Below, one piece after another: positions 1 through 8,066 of a DNA stretch of 64,000 bases; the first letter of the stretch is position 1; every line of letters starts with the position of its first letter. The stretch is from Chloracidobacterium sp. (GTDB lineage Bacteria; Acidobacteriota; Blastocatellia; Pyrinomonadales; Pyrinomonadaceae), in NCBI GenBank assembly GCA_016712045.1, contig JADJRV010000001.1, positions 124,001-188,000 of the forward strand, read 5' to 3'. Under the pieces are notes generated by a model, which had not been told where the DNA came from, did no database searches, and worked only from the letters and a program-made list of their open reading frames with translations. The position numbers and the translations under genes are program-made.

Positions 1-1296
1 GACGTGAATCAACATTGAATTGTGATCACTTACTTGGCCCCTTAACCGTCTAATTGCGCAGGTCAAAATGAAACATCGAATTGCGAGTTTTAGAGATTCT
101 GGGACTGCTGACGGCAACTGGTCCCGCATCTTATGTTTGTTGGGAACAAAAGATTGATAATCATCGATACGATTTACTATCGGTAAAACCATTTCTGTTG
201 GCTCGTCATCCGCGAGTGGACGAAAACCAAAGACTTTTTCAGGTCCTATGTAGTTTGAAGGCGCGGAAGATTAATAATAAAATCCCTAGGGAAGATATTA
301 TTTTCATTGAACGGGATAAAAATGTTCGCGAAGGGAGTTGCGGTGTAACCAACATACCCACTCTTTGCAAAGAGTCCGAGTATCTGCGTAATCCCATTAT
401 TGATGGCGCTTTGTTTCGCGGAATCGTTGGAAATATTTATCGAAGCATTGTCCGCTTCATCGTCAATCAACAACAGAACCTTGTCTCTGATTTTTCGATT
501 TCCATCTCCGTCATCCGAGGCATGGCTATACAGCCATCGGTATAGATTTTCGAGTCTTGTCTTATTCTTTTTTACAACCGCAATAATAGGTTCATTTGTA
601 TGAAAGGAATAAGCACCACGCCTACTAAAGTCGCCGCTCTCATCACTCGAAGTGAAGGAATGCGCCGGGTAAATACGCTGCCCTACACCGGCGCCGATGA
701 TGCTGTTACCAGTATTAAATGCTCGTTGATATTTCGTGTCGAAACAAAGAAATCCTTCATCTATGCGCAATTGGGTCTGTGTCCGCAAATTATTATGCAA
801 TCCTGCAAGAACAATTATTAGATCGTATCCAGCATCGGCGGCCTTACATATTAGACCAGTATAATTTGCAGTCTTTCCAGACTGGACTTGACCCACTACC
901 AATCCCTTCTTGTCAAAACCCACTTCAACTCTTGGGTCATAGAGCCCATCAAGCGTCTTATTCGTCAATCGGTCGAGGTGACCTACCGTTTCAAGCAAAA
1001 TTTTTTCTGAACTGAAGAAAAGTCCTGTACCTTTCCCAAAAATTCCAGGTAATCTGATTTTGACTTTCGTTTACCCAGTGCCGCTTTCGCTCATTGGACT
1101 CAATCATTCTAAATTCTTCCACCCGAACCCTGTAAAGAGATTCGACTTCACGAATTAGAAGATTCTTGTCGATGCCGTCGAACTCGGGATTCGAGAGAGC
1201 AAAATCCACCTGCCTTTCGATTTGGTCTTTGGTCACCGAACCTGAATCAGGCAGTAAAGTTCTTAATGTGAGGAGTGCGTTATTTATTGTCATCAT
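1..1296 (-). CDS. Z1-domain helicase/nuclease-like protein of a defence operon (partial, two frameshifts)
   Basis: The last gene of a minus-strand defence operon, cut by the left edge of the window. The core fragment (246-998) shows a Walker A motif VGQVQSGKT, a DEAD-like Walker B box LLIDDEADNAS and a motif III-like GYTATPFAN, the hallmarks of the Z1 domain (PF10593), an SF2-helicase-related ATPase found in restriction-type systems. Two apparent frameshifts split it. Near 1001-1013, in an A-run, the N-terminal 100-residue piece (991-1296) changes frame into the core. Near 258-264 the core ends at a stop while the next frame continues as NYIGPEKVFGFRPLADDE through base 1. Both continuations match the expected Z1 layout. 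The ATG at 1296 overlaps the end of the ATPase gene by 17 bases, which indicates translational coupling. The coordinates cover the merged reading. Z1 identity is confident; real mutation versus sequencing error is open. Confidence 0.8.
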
Positions 1297-2776
1297 TGGC
1301 GTTCAGGTATTCAACATATTGGGGATAAAAGTTAAATGGCTCAATGCTCAATATAATCCCTTTTGCTTGATCGTCAGTTTTATTCTGGTTGATTAAGTTT
1401 CGGTACATTGCCTTCATCGTTGCTAGGATCAATTCATGATTAGTACCTTCAAAAGGCTGGCCGTGTGTAATTTCAGCCTCATTTTCTTTTAGCGTGATCA
1501 GCGGAATGGGAATAGTTTCTTCAATAAATCGCAACGCCTTTTCAATTTCCGACCGATAGGGAGATGAATTTTCCAGTAATTGTTTTATTATTGGGTGGAC
1601 CCGGTTTAACTTATAAAATCGTTTCTCGTTCCTTCGATATTCCTGCCAAAGAAATTGATCTTCATCTCTTGAAAACTGTCGTCGAATAACCTTCCCCCGG
1701 TGGCGATAGACTTCTACTGCTTGAGACCTTGCGTTTCTTGCCGCCGAAAGTATTTGCTCCAAGAGTCTAGCTGGAGGACGAGCTAACGATTTCTTGATGT
1801 CGATCTGCCATTCCGCATCCGCATTATTCGGAAGCTCGATTAGTATTCGGCATAGATCATAGTGAACTTCTTTCTTAAATGAACCAATACCGAGCCAATC
1901 CCCGGCTACCAGTAAGCGCTGGTTTCGATAAACATAGAAGCCCTGATGGGCCGTCCAACTATCCTTCGGCCCCTTCCCATAATCGTATTGTTCAGGAGAA
2001 AGTTTCGAACGATGCGGGAGAACGTATCCCTTTAGGAAAATTTGTCGATCATCAAGGTAAACATCCGATTTTGGTTGTAACCCCCCGATACCAATCATAA
2101 ACGGGTCCCAAGGTTCGACCTCGCGTCCTTTGAAATAGATTTTTACCCCCCTACTTATGAAACGGTGAAACACCATGGAAAGATGTTTTTTAACGCCGTC
2201 CATTTTTTTCATGAAATTGTCCATGGAATCGGCGTCATCTTCCTGAGAATCTTTTGTTAACCGGTCTATATCCCACCAGATGACGGCAGTTCCCGTTAGC
2301 ACCTTAGCTATTTGTTGAAGAAATTTTGCGTCAGGATAATACCGAAGCAAGGTCCAAGACTTAACTTGACGGACATAGTCAAGATCCCAACACCACCACG
2401 AAACACCTCCAGTTTGGTCCTTTGAAATAACAGAAAATTTCTTGCATTGAGAAAACGACGCGGTCTTTAATCCTAAGCCAAACCTTCCCAAATCCTTTTC
2501 TTCTCGGACGTCAAGTGGATTCTTACTTCCAGGTCTCATAGCATTGATCAATTCATCGTTGTTCATGCCCTTACCGTCATCAACAATCGATATTGTGGTT
2601 AGTGGACCTTTCCAGTCATAGTCGACCCATATCTTCTTGGCTCCAGCGGAAATTGAATTGTCAATAATGTCTGCAATAGCCGCCTCAACGCTATATCCAA
2701 TCGCCCGAAAGGTCTGAATCATTGCCGAGGCTTCCGGAATTGCAGCCGTGGTTTCAAATTGGGAATAGTCCATCAT
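1280..2776 (-). CDS. GHKL (MutL/MORC-like) ATPase of a defence operon
   Basis: A 498-residue protein with an N-terminal GHKL ATP-binding fold (Bergerat fold, as in HSP90, MutL and MORC). The N box reads AIADIIDNSISAGAK (about residues 32-46), with Asp in place of the usual Glu at the first acidic position. The G1 box is VDDGKGM (DxGxG) and the G2 box is LGRFGLGLKTAS. The remaining 350 residues are an S5-like/transducer region and a charged C-terminus without an obvious nuclease motif. It lies 6 bases downstream of the small gene at 2783 and overlaps the Z1 gene, so it is part of one operon. Such ATPases beside a C5 methylase and a Z1 protein were described as MutL/MORC-type components of restriction-like systems. 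They are thought to act as ATP-driven clamps that couple DNA sensing to cleavage. That role is inferred here. Confidence 0.85.
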   Translation of the reverse strand: MMDYSQFETTAAIPEASAMIQTFRAIGYSVEAAIADIIDNSISAGAKKIWVDYDWKGPLTTISIVDDGKGMNNDELINAMRPGSKNPLDVREEKDLGRFGLGLKTASFSQCKKFSVISKDQTGGVSWWCWDLDYVRQVKSWTLLRYYPDAKFLQQIAKVLTGTAVIWWDIDRLTKDSQEDDADSMDNFMKKMDGVKKHLSMVFHRFISRGVKIYFKGREVEPWDPFMIGIGGLQPKSDVYLDDRQIFLKGYVLPHRSKLSPEQYDYGKGPKDSWTAHQGFYVYRNQRLLVAGDWLGIGSFKKEVHYDLCRILIELPNNADAEWQIDIKKSLARPPARLLEQILSAARNARSQAVEVYRHRGKVIRRQFSRDEDQFLWQEYRRNEKRFYKLNRVHPIIKQLLENSSPYRSEIEKALRFIEETIPIPLITLKENEAEITHGQPFEGTNHELILATMKAMYRNLINQNKTDDQAKGIILSIEPFNFYPQYVEYLNANDDNK

Positions 2777-2782
2777 AAGGAA

Positions 2783-3112
2783 CTAAAGAATGTCGGAGGA
2801 TTCCGTTATCTCGCCCTCAAGGATCTTCAGGACAATTTGACGAATGTTAGATTCACTCCGGTTTTCTAGCTGGTTTGACACCTGCTTTCTGCTCGGAGCC
2901 ATTGGTCTCTGATTCCACCCCACCCGGTGTTCAAACAGGGGATCAAATTCATCTCGCCAATGGTTTACCGAATGCTTGTTTACATGCAGTTTCTCACCGA
3001 CATCTCTATATGCATACGTCCACGTAGGGTAGTTCAAATTATGAAGAGCCTCCTTGTTGAATCTTGCTAAGTAATAGGCAACATATAAACCCAAAATATG
3101 ATTATTTTGCAT
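2783..3112 (-). CDS. Small putative DNA-binding protein of the methylase-GHKL-Z1 operon
   Basis: A 109-residue protein. Its start overlaps the frame-corrected methyltransferase stop by 11 bases, and it ends 6 bases before the GHKL ATPase, so it is firmly inside the operon. The N-terminal half reads as a helical module (GLYVAYYLARFN, then DVGEKLHVNKHSVNHWRDEF), which resembles a helix-turn-helix that selects a DNA site, with a WRDEFDP motif at about residues 52-58. I recall comparable modules fused to or beside HNH and PD-(D/E)XK restriction proteins but cannot name a Pfam family. It could be a specificity subunit, a control protein or an adaptor between the methylase and the effector. Function is not established. 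Confidence 0.7.
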   Translation of the reverse strand: MQNNHILGLYVAYYLARFNKEALHNLNYPTWTYAYRDVGEKLHVNKHSVNHWRDEFDPLFEHRVGWNQRPMAPSRKQVSNQLENRSESNIRQIVLKILEGEITESSDIL

Positions 3113-4340
3113 TAAGTAACTCCAAGATTTTCTTCGCCAATGCTCTTGCCATTAATGGTGGAACAGCGTTACCAATTTGTGTAAATGCCGCTGTCCGACC
3201 CCCTTCGAAAAAGTAATCGTCCGGAAAAGATTGAATACGGGCCGCCTCCCGCACCGAAAGGGATCTAACTTGGTCGCGATCAGGATAAATGTAGTAATGC
3301 CCGTCCTTGGCAATGTAGCCATCATTGTGTGGGAATGACCCAGTGGGTCGACGACCTTAAATCGATCAAGAAAACCAGCGACATTCTTGTGGGTTCGCAA
3401 ATGCAACGGCAGCTCGTTATACTTTAGCCGTTTCCTACCATTTACCCAGTTATCAATTGCGATAGAGTAGATTTCCAAATCTCTTTCGATATGATTTCTC
3501 GTGATATGCTGCGTCGTAAACTTCAGCCCATTTCTAATGTCTGTAGTCTCGAGATAACTATTTGTTGGTGCTGAGTAAGTTGCCACATCCATTTCTTCGC
3601 CGGGCCGGAGATTGGGCAAGTCGGCAAAAAGATCCTTTTTGATTTGCCACTCATTCTTAATAGTTTCCAGCTTGGGAAAGTCAAAAAAACCGCTTCCGCG
3701 ACGGCCAATAATTACAACACGTCGCCGCCTTTGCAGAACTCCATAGTCTTCAGCATTCAAAACACCGAGATCCGTTTGGTAACCAATCTTTCGAAACAGA
3801 TTGCGCATTTCGTTCAAGTAGCTTTCGTTTCCCGCAGTCATCAAACCCAACACGTTCTCAAAAACAAAGAATCGGGGTTCATACCGCCTTAGGAATTTCG
3901 CATAGTGACGAAATAAGTAATTCCTCGCATCACCAACCATGCGATTTGGATCGCGGCTGCGGCCTACAAGAGAATATGCCTGACACGGCGGCCCACCTAT
4001 CAAAAGGTCAACTGTCCGCTCCCCAAGCAATTTATCGATTTTCGAATAAAGTAGCTTCAGGTTTTTTTGTGAAATTTCTTCCTGAATTATGGAATCTAAT
4101 AGGCCGGACGGAACTCCAGCCCACAAGTCTTCCCTAGAATTTTCCTTTCTTAGATAGTCGTAATACCGCTTTAGACTTTTCTTTTCTTTATGGTAGTGAT
4201 ACGCAAGTCGTGTTTTAAGCGTAGAACATGCATTAGCGTCCGCTTCGATATGGGCGACTGCATTAAATCCCTCTCGCGAAAAGCCCTCGGACAAACCGCC
4301 AGCTCCCAAAAAGGTCGATATAGTTTAGCTTGGTGGCCAT
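3102..4340 (-). CDS. DNA (cytosine-5) methyltransferase, frameshifted
   Basis: A C5-methyltransferase that would protect or mark host DNA using S-adenosylmethionine. Visible motifs: motif I GAGGLSEGF, motif IV GGPPCQAYS with the catalytic Cys, motif VI FVFENVLG, motif VIII QRRRRVVIIG and, after frame correction, motif X IGNAVPP. Two frameshifts break it. Near 4304-4313 the true N-terminus MATKLNYIDLF joins GAGGLSEGF. Near 3309-3315 the frame changes from MMATL into AKDGHYYIYPDRDQVRS and runs to a stop at 3102. The corrected end overlaps the next gene by 11 bases, which supports the correction. Start chosen at ATG 4340 because it restores the DLF..GAGG motif. It is the first gene of the defence operon; its target site cannot be read from sequence. 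The 220 bases upstream hold no gene and probably the operon promoter. Confidence 0.88.
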
Positions 4341-4560
4341 ATTCTCGACACAAAATCCGTCACAATCGCTTTGCTAAAGTTACAACAGCTAATGTCCGCA
4401 AGTCTGTTACACAAATCCAATCGTTAAAAGTATAGATCAAAAGGTATTAGCAGTCGACAAGTCTCATCCCGCTTTGGCTCTCAACCGTCACGATCAATGT
4501 TATTCGGAAAGAATTCCGAAAGAATTATGTTTGCATCATCTGATGCCCGTTGAGTCAATT

Positions 4561-5505
4561 TTACGCGATCCATTTTTCGGTCATGTCGCACCAGATGGCG
4601 AGGCCTTGGTAGGGGGCGAATTTTTTGTAGTGGCGGTGGATCTTGGCGTCTTTGCACATTTTTTCTTTGTTGTGTTTTTTGTAAAACTGCGAACGCAGCC
4701 AACTGTCGAGAGCGAGGCCGTCGTAACGCCCGACGAGCTTGAGCAGATTTTCGACGGCGTAATCGCCGACGCCTTTGACGCGTTTCATTTCCTTTTTCAG
4801 ATCCGCCGTCGAGAGCTCGGAGTCGAGCCACGATTCGGGGTCGAGTTCGCCATTTACCACGGCCCGTGCCAGTTCGACAAAATACGGCGAGCGATAGCCC
4901 GCTTTGATCTCGGTGCGGTAAAAGGCTTCGTCGGCAGCGGCCATTGCTGCGGGGGTTGGGAATGCGTTGATGCGGCCACCGGCTGACGCAGGTGATTCTG
5001 TCATGCCGCCACCCGCTACCGCAGGTGGTTCTGACCCGGAAGCGGCCACAGGCTCGCCGAGCTTTTCGACGAGGTTTGTGACCATTATTTTTGTTAATCC
5101 CCAAGAGCAGTTTGTGGTGCAGATGGTTTTCACGAGGTCTTCGAAAACTGTCGCGGAGCGGAGCATGCGGCCGGCGGCCTGTTGCGCGATCCACTCGAGC
5201 CCCGCGTGGCCGTCGAGGGTTTGGTAAAAAGGTGAAAGATCTTCGTCGAGACGCAATAGATGGCGGGCGGTCCGCTCGATCGTGGCCGTATCTATCGCCG
5301 TGTTGGCTAGGTCGATGCGTATGCGCTCCTTGTCTTCGCTAATGACGCCCGGCGTTGCCTTTCCCTGCCCGTCCGAAAACACATAGCTGAGCCGCCAATT
5401 CACTTCGTCTATCTCAAATGGGTGTAGCTCGCACCATCCGTGGCTGTAGATCGTCGCCTTAAAGCTAAAACTGGTTGGAGTATCTATATATATGGTCTTT
5501 GGCAT
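4561..5505 (-). CDS. HhH-GPD DNA glycosylase (AlkA/OGG1-like)
   Basis: A base-excision repair glycosylase of the helix-hairpin-helix GPD superfamily. The N-terminal 100 residues form the TBP-like domain. The block FEDLVKTICTTNCSW follows, then the hairpin VKGVGDYAVENLL and GLALDSWLR, whose Asp is the expected catalytic residue. The length of 314 residues is slightly above the family norm because about 27 residues (GSEPPAVAGG and TESPASAGG type) are inserted between KLGEPV and INAFPTP. The insert is encoded by two in-frame copies of a palindromic repeat, annotated separately. The gene is divergent from the DUF1800 gene and separated by 220 bases from the defence operon, so it is probably an independent housekeeping gene. 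The exact lesion specificity (3-methyladenine or 8-oxoguanine) cannot be told. Confidence 0.85.
   Translation of the reverse strand: MPKTIYIDTPTSFSFKATIYSHGWCELHPFEIDEVNWRLSYVFSDGQGKATPGVISEDKERIRIDLANTAIDTATIERTARHLLRLDEDLSPFYQTLDGHAGLEWIAQQAAGRMLRSATVFEDLVKTICTTNCSWGLTKIMVTNLVEKLGEPVAASGSEPPAVAGGGMTESPASAGGRINAFPTPAAMAAADEAFYRTEIKAGYRSPYFVELARAVVNGELDPESWLDSELSTADLKKEMKRVKGVGDYAVENLLKLVGRYDGLALDSWLRSQFYKKHNKEKMCKDAKIHRHYKKFAPYQGLAIWCDMTEKWIA
4976..5036. repeat. In-frame tandem pair of dispersed palindromic repeats
   Basis: Two direct copies, 33 bases apart, of a unit reading roughly CCACC-GCTgacGCAGGTG followed by ATTCTGTC or GTTCTGACC. Each core is a near palindrome. They lie inside the glycosylase gene and add residues without breaking frame, since 33 bases equal 11 codons. 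The same family occurs at 45265-45361 inside an unrelated membrane protein. Confidence 0.65.
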
Positions 5506-5735
5506 AACGGTGACGGCCCCAACGAAAAGAAAATTTACGTTTCTTTACATTTTTTCGGCTAACGCAGTATATGCTACGTCTAATTATATTAAGAAATACC
5601 TCAAAGAATTTCGACACAATAAAACGGTTGTTTTTTACGAGGAATTAATGTATATTTGATGGGTTAAACATTTTTTAACGGGTTGCATTCCCAACCCGAT
5701 ATGGCTAATACAGTTTTGATGGTTGGTTCCCTGAC

Positions 5736-5741
5736 AGGAGG
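5736..5741 (+). promoter_or_regulatory. Shine-Dalgarno site fixing the DUF1800 start
   Basis: AGGAGG lies 7 bases before the ATG at 5749. It selects that ATG over the upstream in-frame ATG at 5683 and gives a clean signal peptide. Confidence 0.7.
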
Positions 5742-5748
5742 AAATGGT

Positions 5749-8061
5749 ATGAAAAGCAGGATCTCGCTGGGCATAATGCGAATTTTGGCTATGTCTTTGC
5801 TTGTTGTTTTGACCGGCGTTTTCACGTTTGGTCAAAAAGCATCGAGCAGAGATGAAAATTACGATTCGCCGACGCCGGTACTATTGAGTGACATAAACAC
5901 AAAACGTGCGGTCGCTCAGACCGGGCGGGTGTCACGAAAATTTGACCCGGCAAAGATCGCGGCACAGGCATATCAGCCGGACGCAAAGATCACGCTGTAT
6001 GTCGGCGATCTGGCTTTGATGGCCGGCGAGGGTGCCAACGCTCTGCGTGTCTATGCCGAGGACAAACGCGGATACATGTACCGTTTCCCTGTTCTGGACC
6101 TACAAAAAGTCGATGGTGCGGCTAATGTTCACGCGATGACCGTCCTGTTGAAAGACGAGGTTGGCTATTACGCTCCGCCGGAGGCCGATGGCGATCTGGT
6201 TATCTATGTGACTTGGCGAGGGCTGGCGAGTAATAAAGCTCTGCTCGGACTCGGCAAAATGGGTGGTGGCGTAAAAGCGGTTGAGCCCGTGACGTCAGCA
6301 CCTGAATTGGTCAGCGGCAGACGCTCGGGCGACCGTCAGCGTTTTATGGAGCAGGCAGGGTTTGGCCCGACACCAACCTTGGCTGAGTTACCGAGTGGAA
6401 CGCCGCTCAGACGTTGGATGGCACAGCAATTTGCCGCCCCTTATCCGTCGGTTTCAAATCCATATCCAGTTATCGCTCTTCAACCCGTTAATGCTCCCAC
6501 TAATTGTGACGGTCCCAATGGCGACACGACGGTGGTAGATCTTTACCCGACCTGTTTTCTGGATTCATATTCTCAGTATCCGCTGCAGACGTGGAATTCA
6601 AAAGAGATGCTCTACGGCGATAATCAGCTTAGGCATAAGGTCTCATGGGCTCTGAGCCAGATCTGGGTCACGTCAGGGGTCGATATCCAACAATCTCGTC
6701 ACATGATCGAGTGGCACAAGATATTATCTAATAATGCGTTTGGTAATTTCCGCGACATTATGGGGCCGACGACGGCAAATCCCAATAACGGTGGAATAAC
6801 GCTCAACGCCGCGATGGGTGATTATCTGAGCATGGAACAGAGCACCCGGACCAATCCTAACGAAAATTATTCCCGCGAAATATTGCAGCTTTTCACGATC
6901 GGACTTTTTAGGCTTAACCCCGATGGCACCGTCATCTGCGTTGAGCATAATCCATGCCAGCCCGGCGACACCAAGGTCGAAACGTACGATCAGAATCTTG
7001 TAAATAAGTTGACTAGGGTTTTTCCGGGCTGGAAATTTTGCCCCGCTGGAAACATTGCGTGTCCTAATGCCGTGACCGTAACGATCGATTATGTTGATCC
7101 GATGATCATGACGTCAACGACTAATCACGACACAGCAGCAAAAACGCTTTTGACCGCTTCGACGGCACCATCAAACATCGATGCGTGTACAAATTGCACC
7201 GGCGGAACGACCGCGGTAAACCTTGCAAACACTCAGGCATACGCTCGGACATCTATGATCCGGGCTCTCGACAATATCTTTAACCACCCTAATGTCGGGC
7301 CATTTATCGGCAAGATACTGATCCAGCAAATGGTAACGAGCGACCCTTCACCCGCATATGTCGGGCGTGTTGCAGCAGCTTTTAATAATAATGGCGTCGG
7401 CGTCCGCGGCGATATGAAGGCGGTCATCTCGGCGATACTGCTGGATCCCGAGGCACGTGGAAATGTAAAAACTGATCCAAATTATGGCAAGCTGCGTGAG
7501 CCGGTACAGTTTGCGGCAAATCTTATGCGTGCAATGAACGTGCAAAATGCGGCACGTAACGGACAAAGCGATGGCGTATTCACATTTCGCGGCGTGTATA
7601 CGGGCATGGGGCAGACCCCGTTCCGGTCACCGACCGTCTTTAATTATTACCCGCCTGATTTCGTGATCCCCGGCACGGCAACTCTAGGACCCGAATTTGC
7701 TCTCATGACAACCGGGACGACAATTCAGCGAATGAATTTTGTTAACACAATGGTCGAATGGACCGGTAGCGGAGCGTCAGGAAGCGTTCCTTTTCCGATA
7801 AGCACCAACGTTTTATCGTGGACCCCATCGGGCACTGCTCTTACGTTCACCGATCTTCAAGCTTTGGTCGCTGCCGACCCGACGGGCAACACCCTAATGG
7901 ACGAGCTGAACAGCCGCTTTATGCACGGCACGATGCCGGCAGCAATGCGGGCTTCGATACTCGGTGCGGTAACGCCAATAACCTCCACGGATACGATGAA
8001 CAGAGTTCGTCAGGCCGTTTATTTGACCGCAACATCCGCTCAATATCAGGTACAGAGGTAA
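5749..8061 (+). CDS. Secreted DUF1800 family protein
   Basis: A 770-residue exported protein with an N-terminal signal peptide (about residues 1-28, MRILAMSLLVVLTGVF core, ending FGQ). The DUF1800 region occupies about residues 180-770. It shows the family landmarks: LRRWMAQQFAAPYPS early on, VSWALSQIWVTSGVD, ENYSREILQLFTIGLF and a late block FRSPTVFNYYPPDF. DUF1800 genes are almost always followed by a DUF1501 gene, as here (5-base gap), so the two products probably act together outside the cytoplasm. The biochemical role of the family is unknown. The start was chosen from the strong AGGAGG at 5736. The intergenic stretch 5506-5748 holds the divergent promoters and no gene. Confidence 0.88.
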   Translation: MKSRISLGIMRILAMSLLVVLTGVFTFGQKASSRDENYDSPTPVLLSDINTKRAVAQTGRVSRKFDPAKIAAQAYQPDAKITLYVGDLALMAGEGANALRVYAEDKRGYMYRFPVLDLQKVDGAANVHAMTVLLKDEVGYYAPPEADGDLVIYVTWRGLASNKALLGLGKMGGGVKAVEPVTSAPELVSGRRSGDRQRFMEQAGFGPTPTLAELPSGTPLRRWMAQQFAAPYPSVSNPYPVIALQPVNAPTNCDGPNGDTTVVDLYPTCFLDSYSQYPLQTWNSKEMLYGDNQLRHKVSWALSQIWVTSGVDIQQSRHMIEWHKILSNNAFGNFRDIMGPTTANPNNGGITLNAAMGDYLSMEQSTRTNPNENYSREILQLFTIGLFRLNPDGTVICVEHNPCQPGDTKVETYDQNLVNKLTRVFPGWKFCPAGNIACPNAVTVTIDYVDPMIMTSTTNHDTAAKTLLTASTAPSNIDACTNCTGGTTAVNLANTQAYARTSMIRALDNIFNHPNVGPFIGKILIQQMVTSDPSPAYVGRVAAAFNNNGVGVRGDMKAVISAILLDPEARGNVKTDPNYGKLREPVQFAANLMRAMNVQNAARNGQSDGVFTFRGVYTGMGQTPFRSPTVFNYYPPDFVIPGTATLGPEFALMTTGTTIQRMNFVNTMVEWTGSGASGSVPFPISTNVLSWTPSGTALTFTDLQALVAADPTGNTLMDELNSRFMHGTMPAAMRASILGAVTPITSTDTMNRVRQAVYLTATSAQYQVQR

Positions 8062-8066
8062 AAACT

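Noticed and set aside
81..545. 154-residue plus-strand frame at the left edge
   Set aside because: It is antisense to the frameshifted Z1 gene, whose motifs are clear on the minus strand.
4474..4986. 170-residue plus-strand frame
   Set aside because: Antisense to the HhH-GPD glycosylase and rich in Phe/Val, as expected from a shadow.
7818..8066. Upstream extension of the DUF1501 frame
   Set aside because: It lies inside the DUF1800 gene and lacks homology; ATG 8067 gives a twin-arginine signal.
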